64,000 bases of DNA from Terriglobia bacterium (GCA_021325235.1 JAJPHN010000006.1:186001-250000); one strand, 5' to 3'; positions 1-8,567 are shown, counted from the stretch's first letter. Program-made: numbers and translations. The notes: generated from the sequence alone by a model not told the origin.

Positions 1-696
1 GCGGCACGGCACCTGATCCGTGCCGGCGCCGACGAGATCTTCGTCACCAATCGCACCCCCGAGCGCGCGCGCGATTTAAGCGAGCTGTTTCAAGGCAAAG
101 TGCTGCCCTACGAAAGTTTCGCGGCTCATCTGGGCGAGATGGATATCGTGATTACGTCCTCCGGTGCCACCGGTTACGTCATTCAACCCGACATGATCCG
201 GCGCGCGATCGAAGCACGCAAGAACCAGCCGATGTTTCTGATCGATATCGCCGTGCCGCGTAACGTCAATCCCGGCGTGAACCGGATCGAGCACGCCTTC
301 CTCTACGACATGGACGATCTGCAGCGGCTTGCCGAACGCAATATGCGCACGCGCCGCGAAGTGGCCGAGCAGGCCGAAAGCATCGTCGCCGAAGAAGTGG
401 CGCGGCTCGAGAGCCGGCTGCGCGCGCGCGAACTGGCGCCAACTATCGTGAGCCTGCAGGAGCAGTTTGAAGCCATCCGGCAGGAAGTGATGGGGCGCTA
501 TCGTCCGAAACTCGGCACATTGACACCGGAACAGGAGCAGGCGCTCGAGCAACTGACGCGCGCGATCATCAACAAGGTCGCGCGCGGGCCGATCTCCGAA
601 ATGCGGCGCGATGCCGAGACGGATCTCTCGGCCGTCAAGACGGAAGGCGAGCTGATCACGGCTGTGCGGCGCATCTTCCGCCTGGGGAACGGATGA
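1..696 (+). CDS. hemA: Glutamyl-tRNA reductase, C-terminal part (5' end outside window)
   Basis: The frame is open from base 1, so the start lies to the left of the window. Glutamyl-tRNA reductase makes glutamate-1-semialdehyde, the first committed step of C5 tetrapyrrole synthesis, in the cytoplasm. What is visible is the second half of the NADPH-binding domain (VTNRTPERA, DIVITSSGA, then IDIAVPRNV, as in the family) followed by the long helical dimerisation domain. The catalytic N-terminal domain with the nucleophilic Cys is not in the window. The stop overlaps the hemC start by the four bases ATGA, so the haem genes are translationally coupled. The family assignment is secure. Confidence 0.93.
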   Translation, partial: AARHLIRAGADEIFVTNRTPERARDLSELFQGKVLPYESFAAHLGEMDIVITSSGATGYVIQPDMIRRAIEARKNQPMFLIDIAVPRNVNPGVNRIEHAFLYDMDDLQRLAERNMRTRREVAEQAESIVAEEVARLESRLRARELAPTIVSLQEQFEAIRQEVMGRYRPKLGTLTPEQEQALEQLTRAIINKVARGPISEMRRDAETDLSAVKTEGELITAVRRIFRLGNG

Positions 697-1586
697 AGCT
701 TCGTATCGGGTCGCGCGGTTCCGAGCTGGCACTCTGGCAGGCGCGCCACATCGCGGATCTGCTGGCGGCGCGCGGCTTCGAAAGCGAGATTTCCATCATC
801 CGCACCACCGGCGATCATCTGCAGACGGCGTCGCTCGTGCAGGCCGGAGGTAAGGGCCTGTTCACCAAAGAAATCGAAGATGCGCTGCTCTCGCGCGAAA
901 TCGATCTGGCGGTGCACAGCCTGAAAGACCTGCCCACGGTGCTGCCCGACGGCCTGGCGCTCGCCGCCATACCCGAGCGCGAAGATCCGCGTGATGCGCT
1001 GCTGGGGCGCAATCTTACCGAACTGCCGCAGGGTGCGCGCGTCGCCACCAGTTCCGGACGGCGTGCCGCGCAACTGCGCTATCTGCGTCCCGATCTCGCG
1101 ATTGCGCCGGTCCGCGGCAATGTGGACACGCGCCTGCGCAAGCTGCGGGAAGGGCAGTTCGATGCCATGGTGCTGGCCGCGGCCGGATTGCGCCGCCTCG
1201 GGCTTGAGCGCGAGATCGCAGAAGTGCTCGATCCGGAGCAGATGTGTCCGGCCGCCGGTCAGGGTGCGCTCGCCATCGAGACGCGTATGGCGGATCCGGC
1301 CTTTGAAATCTGCCGTCAGTTGAATCATACGGCAAGCGAACGCGCCGTCAACTGCGAGCGCGCAGCCCTGAACGCACTGGGCGGCGGCTGTCAGCTGCCG
1401 ATTGGCGCCTTTGCCCAGGTACAAGACAATCGCGTTCGATTGCTGGCGGTCGTGCTCGCGCCGGATGGCTCGCTGCGGCTCGATGCGCAAGCCGAAGGAA
1501 GCGCCGAGGAGGCAGCTGAAGCCGTCTCGCAGAGTCTTTTGGCGCAGGGCGCGGCCGGTTTGCTCTCCGCCTTTGCCGGAGCATGA
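693..1586 (+). CDS. hemC: Porphobilinogen deaminase (hydroxymethylbilane synthase)
   Basis: Polymerises four porphobilinogen molecules into hydroxymethylbilane in the cytoplasm. The 297-residue length is normal. Recognisable features are the N-terminal RIGSRGSELALWQ, the substrate-binding VHSLKDLPT (about residues 75-82), the arginine-rich VRGNVDTRL (140-148) and GGGCQLPIGAF, where Cys233 should carry the dipyrromethane cofactor. The start overlaps the hemA stop and the stop overlaps the hemD start, both through ATGA, so hemA-hemC-hemD form one operon. No unusual features. Confidence 0.97.
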   Translation: MKLRIGSRGSELALWQARHIADLLAARGFESEISIIRTTGDHLQTASLVQAGGKGLFTKEIEDALLSREIDLAVHSLKDLPTVLPDGLALAAIPEREDPRDALLGRNLTELPQGARVATSSGRRAAQLRYLRPDLAIAPVRGNVDTRLRKLREGQFDAMVLAAAGLRRLGLEREIAEVLDPEQMCPAAGQGALAIETRMADPAFEICRQLNHTASERAVNCERAALNALGGGCQLPIGAFAQVQDNRVRLLAVVLAPDGSLRLDAQAEGSAEEAAEAVSQSLLAQGAAGLLSAFAGA

Positions 1587-2323
1587 AGCGCCTCGCCGGA
1601 TTGCGTATCGTCGTGACGCGCGCCGCGCATCAGGCCGAAGAACTCGCGCGGCCCTTGCGTGAGCTCGGTGCCGAGGCCATCCTTCTTCCGCTCATCGCGA
1701 TCGGTCCGCCTGCCGATCCTGCTCCGTTGCGCGAAGCCGCTGCACAGGCCGACCTCTACGACTGGATCATTTTCAGCAGCGCCAATGCCGTCGCCGCTTT
1801 CGCCGCGGAACTGCCGCCCGATAAAGCCGCACTTCGCGCAAAAATCGCCGCGATCGGCACCGCAACTCGTAAAGCCGCCGAAAGAGCCGGATTCGCTGTC
1901 ACGCTCGTCCCGAACGAGTATGTGGCGGAGTCGCTGGTTAAGGCTTTCGCATCCGAACCGCTCGCCGGTGCCCGCATCCTGCAGCCGAGCGCTGCCGTCA
2001 CTCGCGACATTGTTCCCCACGCGCTGCAAGAGCGCGGTGCGCAGGTCGAGGTTGTCGAGGCCTATCGCAACATCATTCCCGAAGGCGCGCGCGAGCGAAT
2101 GGCCAAGGTGCTGCGCGATCCGTTTCCGGACTGGATAACCTTCGCCAGCCCCTCTGCTGTCGACAACGCCGTTGCGCTCGCGGGCGAACCAGCTTTGCGG
2201 CACACGAAAATCGCGAGTATCGGACCGGTCACCTCCGATGCCGTGCGCAAACACGGACTCAAAGTGGCCGCCGAAGCCGAGCCTCATACCGTTGAGGGCC
2301 TGGTCGCAGCCCTTACCAGCTAG
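1583..2323 (+). CDS. hemD: Uroporphyrinogen-III synthase
   Basis: Cyclises hydroxymethylbilane with inversion of ring D to uroporphyrinogen III. The 246 residues match the two-domain HemD family: N-terminal IVVTRAAHQAEELARPLRELGA, a DWIIFSSANAV segment near residue 60, and a later WITFASPSAVDN followed by IASIGPVTSDAV, all typical of this poorly conserved family. The position directly after hemC with a 4-base overlap supports the call. The gene ends 7 bp before the convergent apbE stop, so there is almost no room for a terminator between them. Confidence 0.93.
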   Translation: MKRLAGLRIVVTRAAHQAEELARPLRELGAEAILLPLIAIGPPADPAPLREAAAQADLYDWIIFSSANAVAAFAAELPPDKAALRAKIAAIGTATRKAAERAGFAVTLVPNEYVAESLVKAFASEPLAGARILQPSAAVTRDIVPHALQERGAQVEVVEAYRNIIPEGARERMAKVLRDPFPDWITFASPSAVDNAVALAGEPALRHTKIASIGPVTSDAVRKHGLKVAAEAEPHTVEGLVAALTS

Positions 2324-2330
2324 CGCCAGT

Positions 2331-3317
2331 TCACTGTTCAACAGTGGGAAAGCGTTTGGACTTGCTCAGCGTGTGCCGTCCGTTTTCATCCTGTACAACC
2401 AGAGCCGCTGCTCCGGGAATGCTGTCGATCAGGGCAAGACCTCGTTCTGGGCCAAGCACACTCAAAGCGGTTGCGAGAGGATCGGCAGCGAGACCATGCG
2501 CAGCGATAACGGTGACGGTCAGATCGCGCGTCAGTCCCATCCCGGTTCGCGGATCAATGATATGCGAGTAGCGCACGCCGTTGATATCCAGATGCTGCTC
2601 GCTCGGCCCGGACGTCGAGACGGCGCCATTCGCGAGCAGCAATACGCGCGTAAACGGCGCATCCGCACGATCGAGCGAATCGACGCCGATCTTCCAGCCC
2701 GCTTCGCCCGGAGGAGCATCGCTGAACGCCAGATCGCCGCTGGCAGCCACCAGTGCGCTCTGAATGCCGAGCTGCTTCAGAACGAACAGCGCCTGGTCGG
2801 CTGCATCGCCTTTTGCAATCGCGCCGGCGTCGAGCTGCATTCCGGATTCATCAAAGCAGATCGTGTGCGCCTGCAGATTCACATGCAGTTTACGGAAACC
2901 GCATTTTGCCCTGGCTGCGGCGATCGCCTCGGCCGACGGCAACTGATGCACTTTCACCGCCGCGCGCCAGAGATGCGTCAGCGGCCCGATTGTGATATCA
3001 AATGCGCCGTCCGTCTTCTCGGAAAGCTGTTCGGCAGCTCCGACCACCCGCACCAGATCCTCGCTCGCCGGCTGCGGACGCTTGACCGCACTGCGAGCGA
3101 GTCGGTTCAGTTCGCTATCGGGCTTGTAATCGGAGAGTTCGTCATCGAGCTGCGCAATGCGCGCGAATGCAGCGCGGAAAGCCTGCTGCGCCTGCTGTTC
3201 GCTCGCTGCGTACAACTTGATGCGGAACAGCGTGCCCATGTGCGGCTCAACCGCTTCGTAGGGCTGAAGAGTTGTTGCGAAGAGAGCGAAGGCGAGCAGC
3301 GCACTACTGCTCATCAT
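2331..3317 (-). CDS. apbE: FAD:protein FMN transferase, ApbE family, probably exported
   Basis: ApbE enzymes split FAD and attach FMN covalently to Thr/Ser of extracytoplasmic flavoproteins. Visible family motifs are GTLFRIKLY near the N-terminus, LDAGAIAKGDAAD (variant of the DLGGIAKGYAVD motif), AASGDL in place of the usual NAGGD, HIIDPRTGMG and AADPLATALSVLG. I chose the tandem ATG at 3317/3314 because it is followed by a hydrophobic leader (SSSALLAFALFATTL) and overlaps the preceding gene by 11-14 bp; an upstream start is possible but would add an arginine-rich extension that looks spurious. It is last in a three-gene minus-strand operon. The flavinylation target is not obvious nearby. 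Confidence 0.9.
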   Translation of the reverse strand: MMSSSALLAFALFATTLQPYEAVEPHMGTLFRIKLYAASEQQAQQAFRAAFARIAQLDDELSDYKPDSELNRLARSAVKRPQPASEDLVRVVGAAEQLSEKTDGAFDITIGPLTHLWRAAVKVHQLPSAEAIAAARAKCGFRKLHVNLQAHTICFDESGMQLDAGAIAKGDAADQALFVLKQLGIQSALVAASGDLAFSDAPPGEAGWKIGVDSLDRADAPFTRVLLLANGAVSTSGPSEQHLDINGVRYSHIIDPRTGMGLTRDLTVTVIAAHGLAADPLATALSVLGPERGLALIDSIPGAAALVVQDENGRHTLSKSKRFPTVEQ

Positions 3318-4605
3318 GCTCCACGCCGTTGTTCCAGTACGAATACATCTCCTGCGCGCTCGGAACCTTTTCCGGACGGACCAGCCGGAAGCCGAGCCAC
3401 TGCGCATCGGTCTCATACCAGATACTCTTCGGCAGTTGCGGATCCTGCTGCTTCCAGGAAGGATCGGAGCCGACTCGCACCGTGCAGCTCACCTGCTTCG
3501 CCGGATCGTTCCAGGAGCCGCCGCGCACCGCAATCGGATAGGGCTGAGTCGGCTTCACCCAGGGATCCGTCTGCTCGCCCGCTTTGTATGGCGCGTATTG
3601 ATCGAGCGTCCATTCCATCACGTTGCCGAGCATGTCGAACAAGCCCCACGCATTCGGTTTTTTCGTCGCTACTTTCTGATACTTTCCTCCGCTGTTGGCC
3701 GCAAACCAGGCGTAGTCTCCTAAATCTTTCGGAGGCTCGGCGGATGCTCCGGCTCGGCAGGCGTACTCCCATTCCGCTTCTGTCGGCAAGCGATAAAATT
3801 CGCCCGTCTTCGCGCTCAGCCATTCCGCATACTTGTTTGCCGCGTGCTGGGTCATGCTGATCGCGGGATAACCGTTGATGCCCATCCCGAAGCTCATCTC
3901 GACGTAGGGCCGCGTCGGCCGGCTCACCCCATCCACAAGCGCGTCTTTGTGCGCGACTTCGCCCGCCTGGTTGGCAAACATGAACAGGCGATATTCGTCC
4001 CAGGTAACTTCGTGCGTCTGCATCCAGAAGGGCGAGAGCTTTACTTGATGCACCGGCTGTTCATCCTTTGCCTCTGTCGAGCCCATCTCGAATTCGCCCG
4101 CCGGAATCGCCGTCATGGCATAGGACACGGTTGTGTTCGGAATTGTGACCTGATACGTCTTTGTGCCGGAGCCGTGTTCATGATTGGCCAGAATGCGTTC
4201 GCGAATCTTCTCGATTTCCGCCAGTTCGCTCGAGTTGGCTGCTGCGGCCGGTGTGCTTGCCGGCGCCTTCAGACTCACGCTCTCGGGCCACGCCGCGCCC
4301 TGCTGAATCCAGTTGCGAATCGTGGCAATGTCTGCTGCCGAAAGCTTACCCGTGGGCGGCATCGAGCCATTCGCAATTGAATCGTAAAGCGAACTCTTCT
4401 CTGGATTGCCGGGCGTGAGCGCGCCATGTTGTATCAATTCCTGGCGCGACGTCAGCTCCACGCGCGTATGCGCGGCAGTCCCGGCATGATGGCACTTCGT
4501 GCAGTTCTTCTCGAGAATCGGCGCAACATCGCGTCCGAAATCCACACTCGCCTGCGCCGCCAGCGGAAGGGATGCGACCGCCGCGACAACAACCAGCCGC
4601 ATCAT
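3304..4605 (-). CDS. Secreted c-type cytochrome domain fused to formylglycine-generating-enzyme (SUMF1) domain
   Basis: Starting at the ATG at 4605, the protein has a signal peptide (MMRLVVVAAVASLPLAAQA) and then a short cytochrome domain of the planctomycete type with one haem-binding CTKCH and the typical GSMPPTGKLS..I..W..QGA segment carrying the distal Met. After a linker comes an FGE-sulfatase/SUMF1 fold: GEFEMGS, PVHQVKLSPFWMQTHEVT, RLPTEAEWEYACRAG, NAWGLFDMLGNVMEWT, VRGGSWND and a final GFRLVR. The active-site cysteine pair of true formylglycine enzymes cannot be confirmed by eye, so the SUMF1 part may be a structural or binding module. The start overlaps the upstream oxidoreductase stop by ATGA. 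Confidence 0.85.
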   Translation of the reverse strand: MMRLVVVAAVASLPLAAQASVDFGRDVAPILEKNCTKCHHAGTAAHTRVELTSRQELIQHGALTPGNPEKSSLYDSIANGSMPPTGKLSAADIATIRNWIQQGAAWPESVSLKAPASTPAAAANSSELAEIEKIRERILANHEHGSGTKTYQVTIPNTTVSYAMTAIPAGEFEMGSTEAKDEQPVHQVKLSPFWMQTHEVTWDEYRLFMFANQAGEVAHKDALVDGVSRPTRPYVEMSFGMGINGYPAISMTQHAANKYAEWLSAKTGEFYRLPTEAEWEYACRAGASAEPPKDLGDYAWFAANSGGKYQKVATKKPNAWGLFDMLGNVMEWTLDQYAPYKAGEQTDPWVKPTQPYPIAVRGGSWNDPAKQVSCTVRVGSDPSWKQQDPQLPKSIWYETDAQWLGFRLVRPEKVPSAQEMYSYWNNGVEHDEQ

Positions 4606-5903
4606 GTCAGCTTCGTAATACCCGGCTCGGCGCGCGGCGGAACCGGAATGCTGCTCTGCCACGTGAGATTCGGCGGAAACAGATTTTCCTGCGAATTCAG
4701 CGCCTGATCCCAGGTCACTTCCTGCCCCGTATACGCCGCCATACGGCCCATAATCGCCAGCAGCGTGCTGGTCGCCAGCCGTTTGCCGTCGTTCACCGGC
4801 TGGCCTTTGCGAATCGAGGCAAAGAGAACATCGTGCTCGCGCTGATACATGTCATACTTCTGGCCGGACCAGGTCCAGTTCGTCTTGCCTTCGATCCGCG
4901 GAACCGGCGAGCGGCCGATTGTGCACACGCCGTCCGTGCCCATGATGTAATCGGCGTTCTCGTTGTAGCAGCCTTCGATCTGGCGATTCACCAGAAACGC
5001 ACGCACGCCATTCGGATAGATGTAATTCACATCGAAGTGATCATAGATGTTGCCGCCTTCGGCCGGAATCACGCGGCCGCCCACCGCCACACAGCTCGTT
5101 GGCGGTTCGTCTTTCATCAGCCACGCAATTTTGTCCGCGCTGTGCACGGCCTGCTCGACCAGGCTATCGCCGCACAGCCAGACGAAGTTGTACCAGTTGC
5201 GAATCTGCCACTCGGCATCGCTCATTCCGGCAGGCCGTGTGCTCGCCGGAGGCATTGGTTTCACCGGACTCGTATAGTACGTGGCGTAATACGACACCAC
5301 CCGCCCGATCGCGCCGTCGTTGATCTGTTTGAACGTGTCGATGATCATGTCGTTATAGCGCCAGCAGAAGCCCGCTACCAGCGAGATGTTCTTCGTCTTC
5401 GCCTGCTCGGCTGATTGCAGTGCCGATCGAATACCCGGAGCGTCCGTTCCCGCCGGCTTTTCGCAAAAAATGTGCTTGCCTGCGGCCACTGCTGCGGCCA
5501 GGTGAATCGGCCGGAAACCCGGTGGCGTCGCCAGAATCACCACGTCCACACCCGAATCGAGCACTTTCTGGTACGCCTCGAGCCCGATGAACTGATTGGC
5601 TTTGTCGACCTTCACGCGATCGGCGATCTTCGAAATGCGCCCGAGTTCGGTGAGTGCGGCATCGGTCTTGGCCGGATCCACTTCGGCAGTCGCGGTAAGC
5701 TCCGCGTAATCGTCGGCATGCAGCGCCTGGCTCGCCGCGCCGGTACCGCGTCCGCCGCAGCCCACCAGACCAACCTTGATCGCTTTCGTCACGGTCTGCG
5801 CGGAGATAATGGCCGGAAAGCCGATGGCCAGCGCGCCGCCAAGTGCGCCGGAAGCGGTCTTCATGAAGTCGCGGCGGTCGGGTTGCGTCTGTTCTTTTTT
5901 CAT
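4602..5903 (-). CDS. Tat-exported Gfo/Idh/MocA family oxidoreductase
   Basis: NAD(P)-dependent sugar or inositol dehydrogenase family protein of 433 residues. A twin-arginine signal is clear: DRRDFMK at residues 9-15 then a hydrophobic stretch to about residue 35. The Rossmann motif is GCGGRG (48-53), and the family EKP with its catalytic lysine is at 148-150. A C-terminal domain follows with the usual substrate-binding face. Tat export implies folding with cofactor in the cytoplasm and work in the periplasm. It is first in an operon with the cytochrome/SUMF1 fusion and apbE, and is divergent from a predicted exported TIM-barrel isomerase 52 bp away. The substrate is unknown; 3-keto-sugar formation is an inference. 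Confidence 0.9.
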   Translation of the reverse strand: MKKEQTQPDRRDFMKTASGALGGALAIGFPAIISAQTVTKAIKVGLVGCGGRGTGAASQALHADDYAELTATAEVDPAKTDAALTELGRISKIADRVKVDKANQFIGLEAYQKVLDSGVDVVILATPPGFRPIHLAAAVAAGKHIFCEKPAGTDAPGIRSALQSAEQAKTKNISLVAGFCWRYNDMIIDTFKQINDGAIGRVVSYYATYYTSPVKPMPPASTRPAGMSDAEWQIRNWYNFVWLCGDSLVEQAVHSADKIAWLMKDEPPTSCVAVGGRVIPAEGGNIYDHFDVNYIYPNGVRAFLVNRQIEGCYNENADYIMGTDGVCTIGRSPVPRIEGKTNWTWSGQKYDMYQREHDVLFASIRKGQPVNDGKRLATSTLLAIMGRMAAYTGQEVTWDQALNSQENLFPPNLTWQSSIPVPPRAEPGITKLT

Positions 5904-5955
5904 AATTCTTTGCTAATGAGGTAATATCACACGATACAAGACACAGATAAAAACA

Positions 5956-6849
5956 ATGACCCGACGCACACTGCTCGCTTCCTCTGTGGCCTTTGCTTTG
6001 CCCGCCTTCTCCGATACTCGATTGCCGATCCACCGGGCCGTTGAATACGAGATGCTGCCCGAAGGCGCGAGTATCCCCGAGCGCTTCCAGATCGCGCGCG
6101 ACGCCGGCTTCGAGCGCGTGGAATGTCCCACAACTGCCGATCAAAAACAGGCCGAAGAGATGAAAAGCTCCGCCGAGAAGGCCGGGCTAAAGATTCACTC
6201 CGTGATGAACATGGGCCACTGGAAGTATCCGCTCTCATCGGCCGATCCGGCAGTTGTGGAAAAGAGCCTGGACATCGCGCGTATCTCGATTCGCAATGCG
6301 CATCTCTGGGGCGCCGACACGGTACTGATCGTGCCCGCCGTGGTCGATCCGCAGACCTCGTATCGCGACGCCTACACGCGCTCGCAAGCAGCCATTCGCA
6401 AGCTGCTCCCGCTCGCGGAAGAGTTGCACGTGATCATCGCGGTCGAAGAGGTCTGGAACAAATTTCTACTGAGCCCGCTCGAGTTCGCAAAGTATGTGGA
6501 CGAGTTTCAGTCGCCCTGGCTGCGCGCGTACTTCGATGTCGGCAACGTCAAGCTCTACGGCTATCCGCAGGACTGGATTCGCACGCTCGGGCCACGCATC
6601 GCAAAGCTGCACATCAAGGATTTCTCGTGGCGCAAAGCCCCTGGGGTCGACGGCAATATCGCGGAATTCGTGCCGCTGCTCGAAGGAGACATCGACTGGC
6701 GCGCCGTTTACGAAGCGCTGCGCGATATCCACTATCAGGGCACCGCGACAGTCGAGCTGCCTAGCGGCGATCCCGCCTATCTCAAAGAAGTCAACCGGCG
6801 CTTTACCGAAATTCTGAACGGGACCGCTAAGCCCATTAAGCGCTCCTAA
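5956..6849 (+). CDS. Exported sugar phosphate isomerase/epimerase-like TIM barrel
   Basis: A 297-residue member of the xylose-isomerase-like TIM-barrel (AP_endonuc_2) superfamily. Residues 1-19 (MTRRTLLASSVAFALPAF) form a Tat-like or Sec leader. The metal-site strands are visible: IIAVEEVWNKF with the first Glu, YFDVGNVKLYG with Asp, KLHIKDFSW with His, and TVELPSGD with the last Glu. Such proteins isomerise, epimerise or eliminate sugars and keto-sugars. Its start faces the exported oxidoreductase gene across a short shared promoter region, and its stop overlaps the convergent enolase-superfamily gene by 3 bp. The exact reaction is not determined. Confidence 0.87.
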   Translation: MTRRTLLASSVAFALPAFSDTRLPIHRAVEYEMLPEGASIPERFQIARDAGFERVECPTTADQKQAEEMKSSAEKAGLKIHSVMNMGHWKYPLSSADPAVVEKSLDIARISIRNAHLWGADTVLIVPAVVDPQTSYRDAYTRSQAAIRKLLPLAEELHVIIAVEEVWNKFLLSPLEFAKYVDEFQSPWLRAYFDVGNVKLYGYPQDWIRTLGPRIAKLHIKDFSWRKAPGVDGNIAEFVPLLEGDIDWRAVYEALRDIHYQGTATVELPSGDPAYLKEVNRRFTEILNGTAKPIKRS

Positions 6850-8057
6850 CTGCCCGTCAGTCGGCGGCTCACCTGGAACCGGCTGGCGACATTGGGGCGC
6901 AGTTCACAGCCGAGGCCCGGAGCGCGCGGCACTGTCACAAATCCGTCCTTCATTTCAGGAACGGCGGTCATCACCTCCGGATACCAGCCGTTGTAAAAAC
7001 CGCGCACCGATTCCTGCACCAGCGCGTTTGGCGCATTCAGCGACAAGTGCGTTGAAGCCATGTAAACAACCGGTCCGGTGCAATCGTGAGGCGCCACTGG
7101 AAGGTGCCACGCCTCCGCCATCGCGGCAATTTTGCGCGCTTCCGAAAGACCGCCGCACCACGCAATATCGAGCATCACGACGCCCGCGGCTCCCGTCTCG
7201 AGCAGATCGCGGAAGGCCCAGCGCGTACTCAGTGTTTCGCTGGCGCAGACCGGCGCGCTCGACACTTCGGCATAGCGCTTCAGACTGGCCAGGCTGTTCA
7301 TCTTGATCGGGTCTTCGTGCCAGAACGTCTTGTAAGGTGCGAGCGCGCGCGCGATCTGCATCGCCGGCAGCAGCTGCCACATCGAGTGAAACTCCACCAT
7401 GATGTCCATGCGGTCGCCGACGCGCTTGCGAATTTTTTCAAACGGCTCAAGTGCGCTTCTGAGATCTTCGCTCGAGATGTATTGGCCGTTGGTCTTCTCC
7501 GCCGGAATATCAAACGGCCAGATCTTCATGGCGGTGATACCCTGCTCGAGCAGCGATTCGGCCAGGTCATCGGCGCGAGTGAGAAAGTCATTGAGATCGT
7601 CGAAGCCGCTCACGTTTCCGCGCGCAGTTCCCGTCTCGATACCCCAGTTGCGCGTCGATTGCGTTTCGGCTTTACGCATGTACTGTGCGCCGGCGCAGGT
7701 GTTATACGTGCGGACCCGATCGCGAGTCCAGCCGCCCAGCATCTGTACTACCGGCATTCCCGCTGCTTTCCCGAAAAGATCCCAAAGCGCAAGATCGAGC
7801 GCCGAGATGGCGCGCATCTCGACGCCTGTCGAACGAAAGCCGAGATAGGGAACCAGATCGCGTGCGATGGCATCGATGCGGAGCGCGTCGCGGCCAATCA
7901 CCGCCGGAGCGATATCGTCGTGCAGATACGCTTCCACCGCTCCCGCGCTCATGAACGTCTCGCCCAGTCCGGTGAGTCCTTCATCGGTGTGAACCTGAAG
8001 CCAGAGCAGCTGCGGAAATTCAGCGATGCGGATCGTTTCGAGTGCGGTGATTTTCAT
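6846..8057 (-). CDS. Mandelate racemase/muconate lactonizing-type enzyme (enolase superfamily)
   Basis: A 403-residue cytoplasmic enolase-superfamily protein, probably a sugar-acid dehydratase. The capping domain is N-terminal (ETFMSAGAVEAYL). In the barrel, Lys178 lies in MKIWPFD; putative magnesium ligands are Glu222 (VEFHSMW), Glu248 (HEDP) and Glu274 (ASETLS); a His324-Asp325 pair sits in APHDCTGP. No signal peptide is seen, in contrast with the exported neighbours. It probably dehydrates an aldonate or keto-acid produced from sugar oxidation, but the substrate cannot be read from the sequence. It is convergent with the TIM-barrel gene. Confidence 0.88.
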   Translation of the reverse strand: MKITALETIRIAEFPQLLWLQVHTDEGLTGLGETFMSAGAVEAYLHDDIAPAVIGRDALRIDAIARDLVPYLGFRSTGVEMRAISALDLALWDLFGKAAGMPVVQMLGGWTRDRVRTYNTCAGAQYMRKAETQSTRNWGIETGTARGNVSGFDDLNDFLTRADDLAESLLEQGITAMKIWPFDIPAEKTNGQYISSEDLRSALEPFEKIRKRVGDRMDIMVEFHSMWQLLPAMQIARALAPYKTFWHEDPIKMNSLASLKRYAEVSSAPVCASETLSTRWAFRDLLETGAAGVVMLDIAWCGGLSEARKIAAMAEAWHLPVAPHDCTGPVVYMASTHLSLNAPNALVQESVRGFYNGWYPEVMTAVPEMKDGFVTVPRAPGLGCELRPNVASRFQVSRRLTGS

Positions 8058-8116
8058 GCGGCGTCTGCATTAGCCTACCAGCCGGCGCAATATTGGAGCG
8101 CTTCCAACGTTCTGAA

Positions 8117-8150
8117 CTGCTTACCGGGGCCGCGACTGTAAGGAGCGGTC
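8117..8150. repeat. Intergenic repeat sharing a 20-bp core with the array at 17.2 kb
   Basis: The stretch CTGCTTACC, a few variable bases, then GCCGCGACTGTAAGGAGCGG (8129-8148) occurs again almost unchanged at 17208-17238. Both copies are intergenic, upstream of minus- and plus-strand genes respectively. The match is over about 32 bases with one small indel. No coding sense is apparent. Confidence 0.75.
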
Positions 8151-8166
8151 AGTAGACCCGGCGCCA

Positions 8167-8208
8167 AAAGAAAAACGCGGCCCGGATCCCATCGGAATCC
8201 GAGCCGCG
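8167..8208 (-). terminator. Rho-independent terminator of the small secreted-protein gene
   Basis: On the minus strand two stem arms, CGCGGC and CGGAT on one side and ATCCG and GCCGCG on the other with a single A/C mismatch, enclose an 8-10 base loop, and are followed by TTTTTCTTTT. It lies 36 bp after the stop of the 57-residue gene at 8244-8417. Confidence 0.8.
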
Positions 8209-8243
8209 TCTTGCTTTTGAGCGTTACCGAAACGCCAGCAAAG

Positions 8244-8417
8244 TTACTTGGTGGTGCTGGTGGTAGCGGTCGTGTCGGTGCTCTTCTTGTGCTTTTTGTG
8301 CTTCTTGGTGCTCTTCATGCTGCCGGTATCGGTGCTGGTCGTCGACGTGTTCTGCGCGAACACAGCGGTACCGGAGAGCAGCGAAAGGCCCAGAGCGGCG
8401 GTCATAAGTTTCTTCAT
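8244..8417 (-). CDS. Small secreted Lys/Thr/Ser-rich protein (57 aa)
   Basis: Translation gives a signal peptide (MKKLMTAALGLSLLSGTAVFAQ) with a probable cleavage after AFA-type VFA, then a low-complexity mature part of about 35 residues: NTSTTSTDTGS, the basic block KSTKKHKKHKKS and TDTTATTSTTK. The start has a strong Shine-Dalgarno, AAGGAG at 8426-8431 on the minus strand, 8 bases from ATG, and a terminator follows at 8167-8208, so it is a complete single-gene unit. No family is recognised. A cell-wall, polyphosphate or nucleic-acid-binding role would fit the charge but is only a guess. Confidence 0.82.
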   Translation of the reverse strand: MKKLMTAALGLSLLSGTAVFAQNTSTTSTDTGSMKSTKKHKKHKKSTDTTATTSTTK

Positions 8418-8567
8418 TGAGATATCTCCTTGTTCTTGCTAGTCGAGCACTTTGTGCTTCCACTTGGTATCGTCGCAGATTTGTCGTGAAGTAGTCCTGA
8501 AGTTCACATTAAACTCAGCTAATAATCCGTGTGAGCCAGCCCACTCCTAGCAATACTTCGCGCACAA

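Noticed and set aside
2172-3860. Plus-strand open frame of 562 codons across hemD and apbE
   Set aside because: Arg/Ser/Ala-rich translation antisense to apbE, with no recognised motif; a GC-rich shadow.
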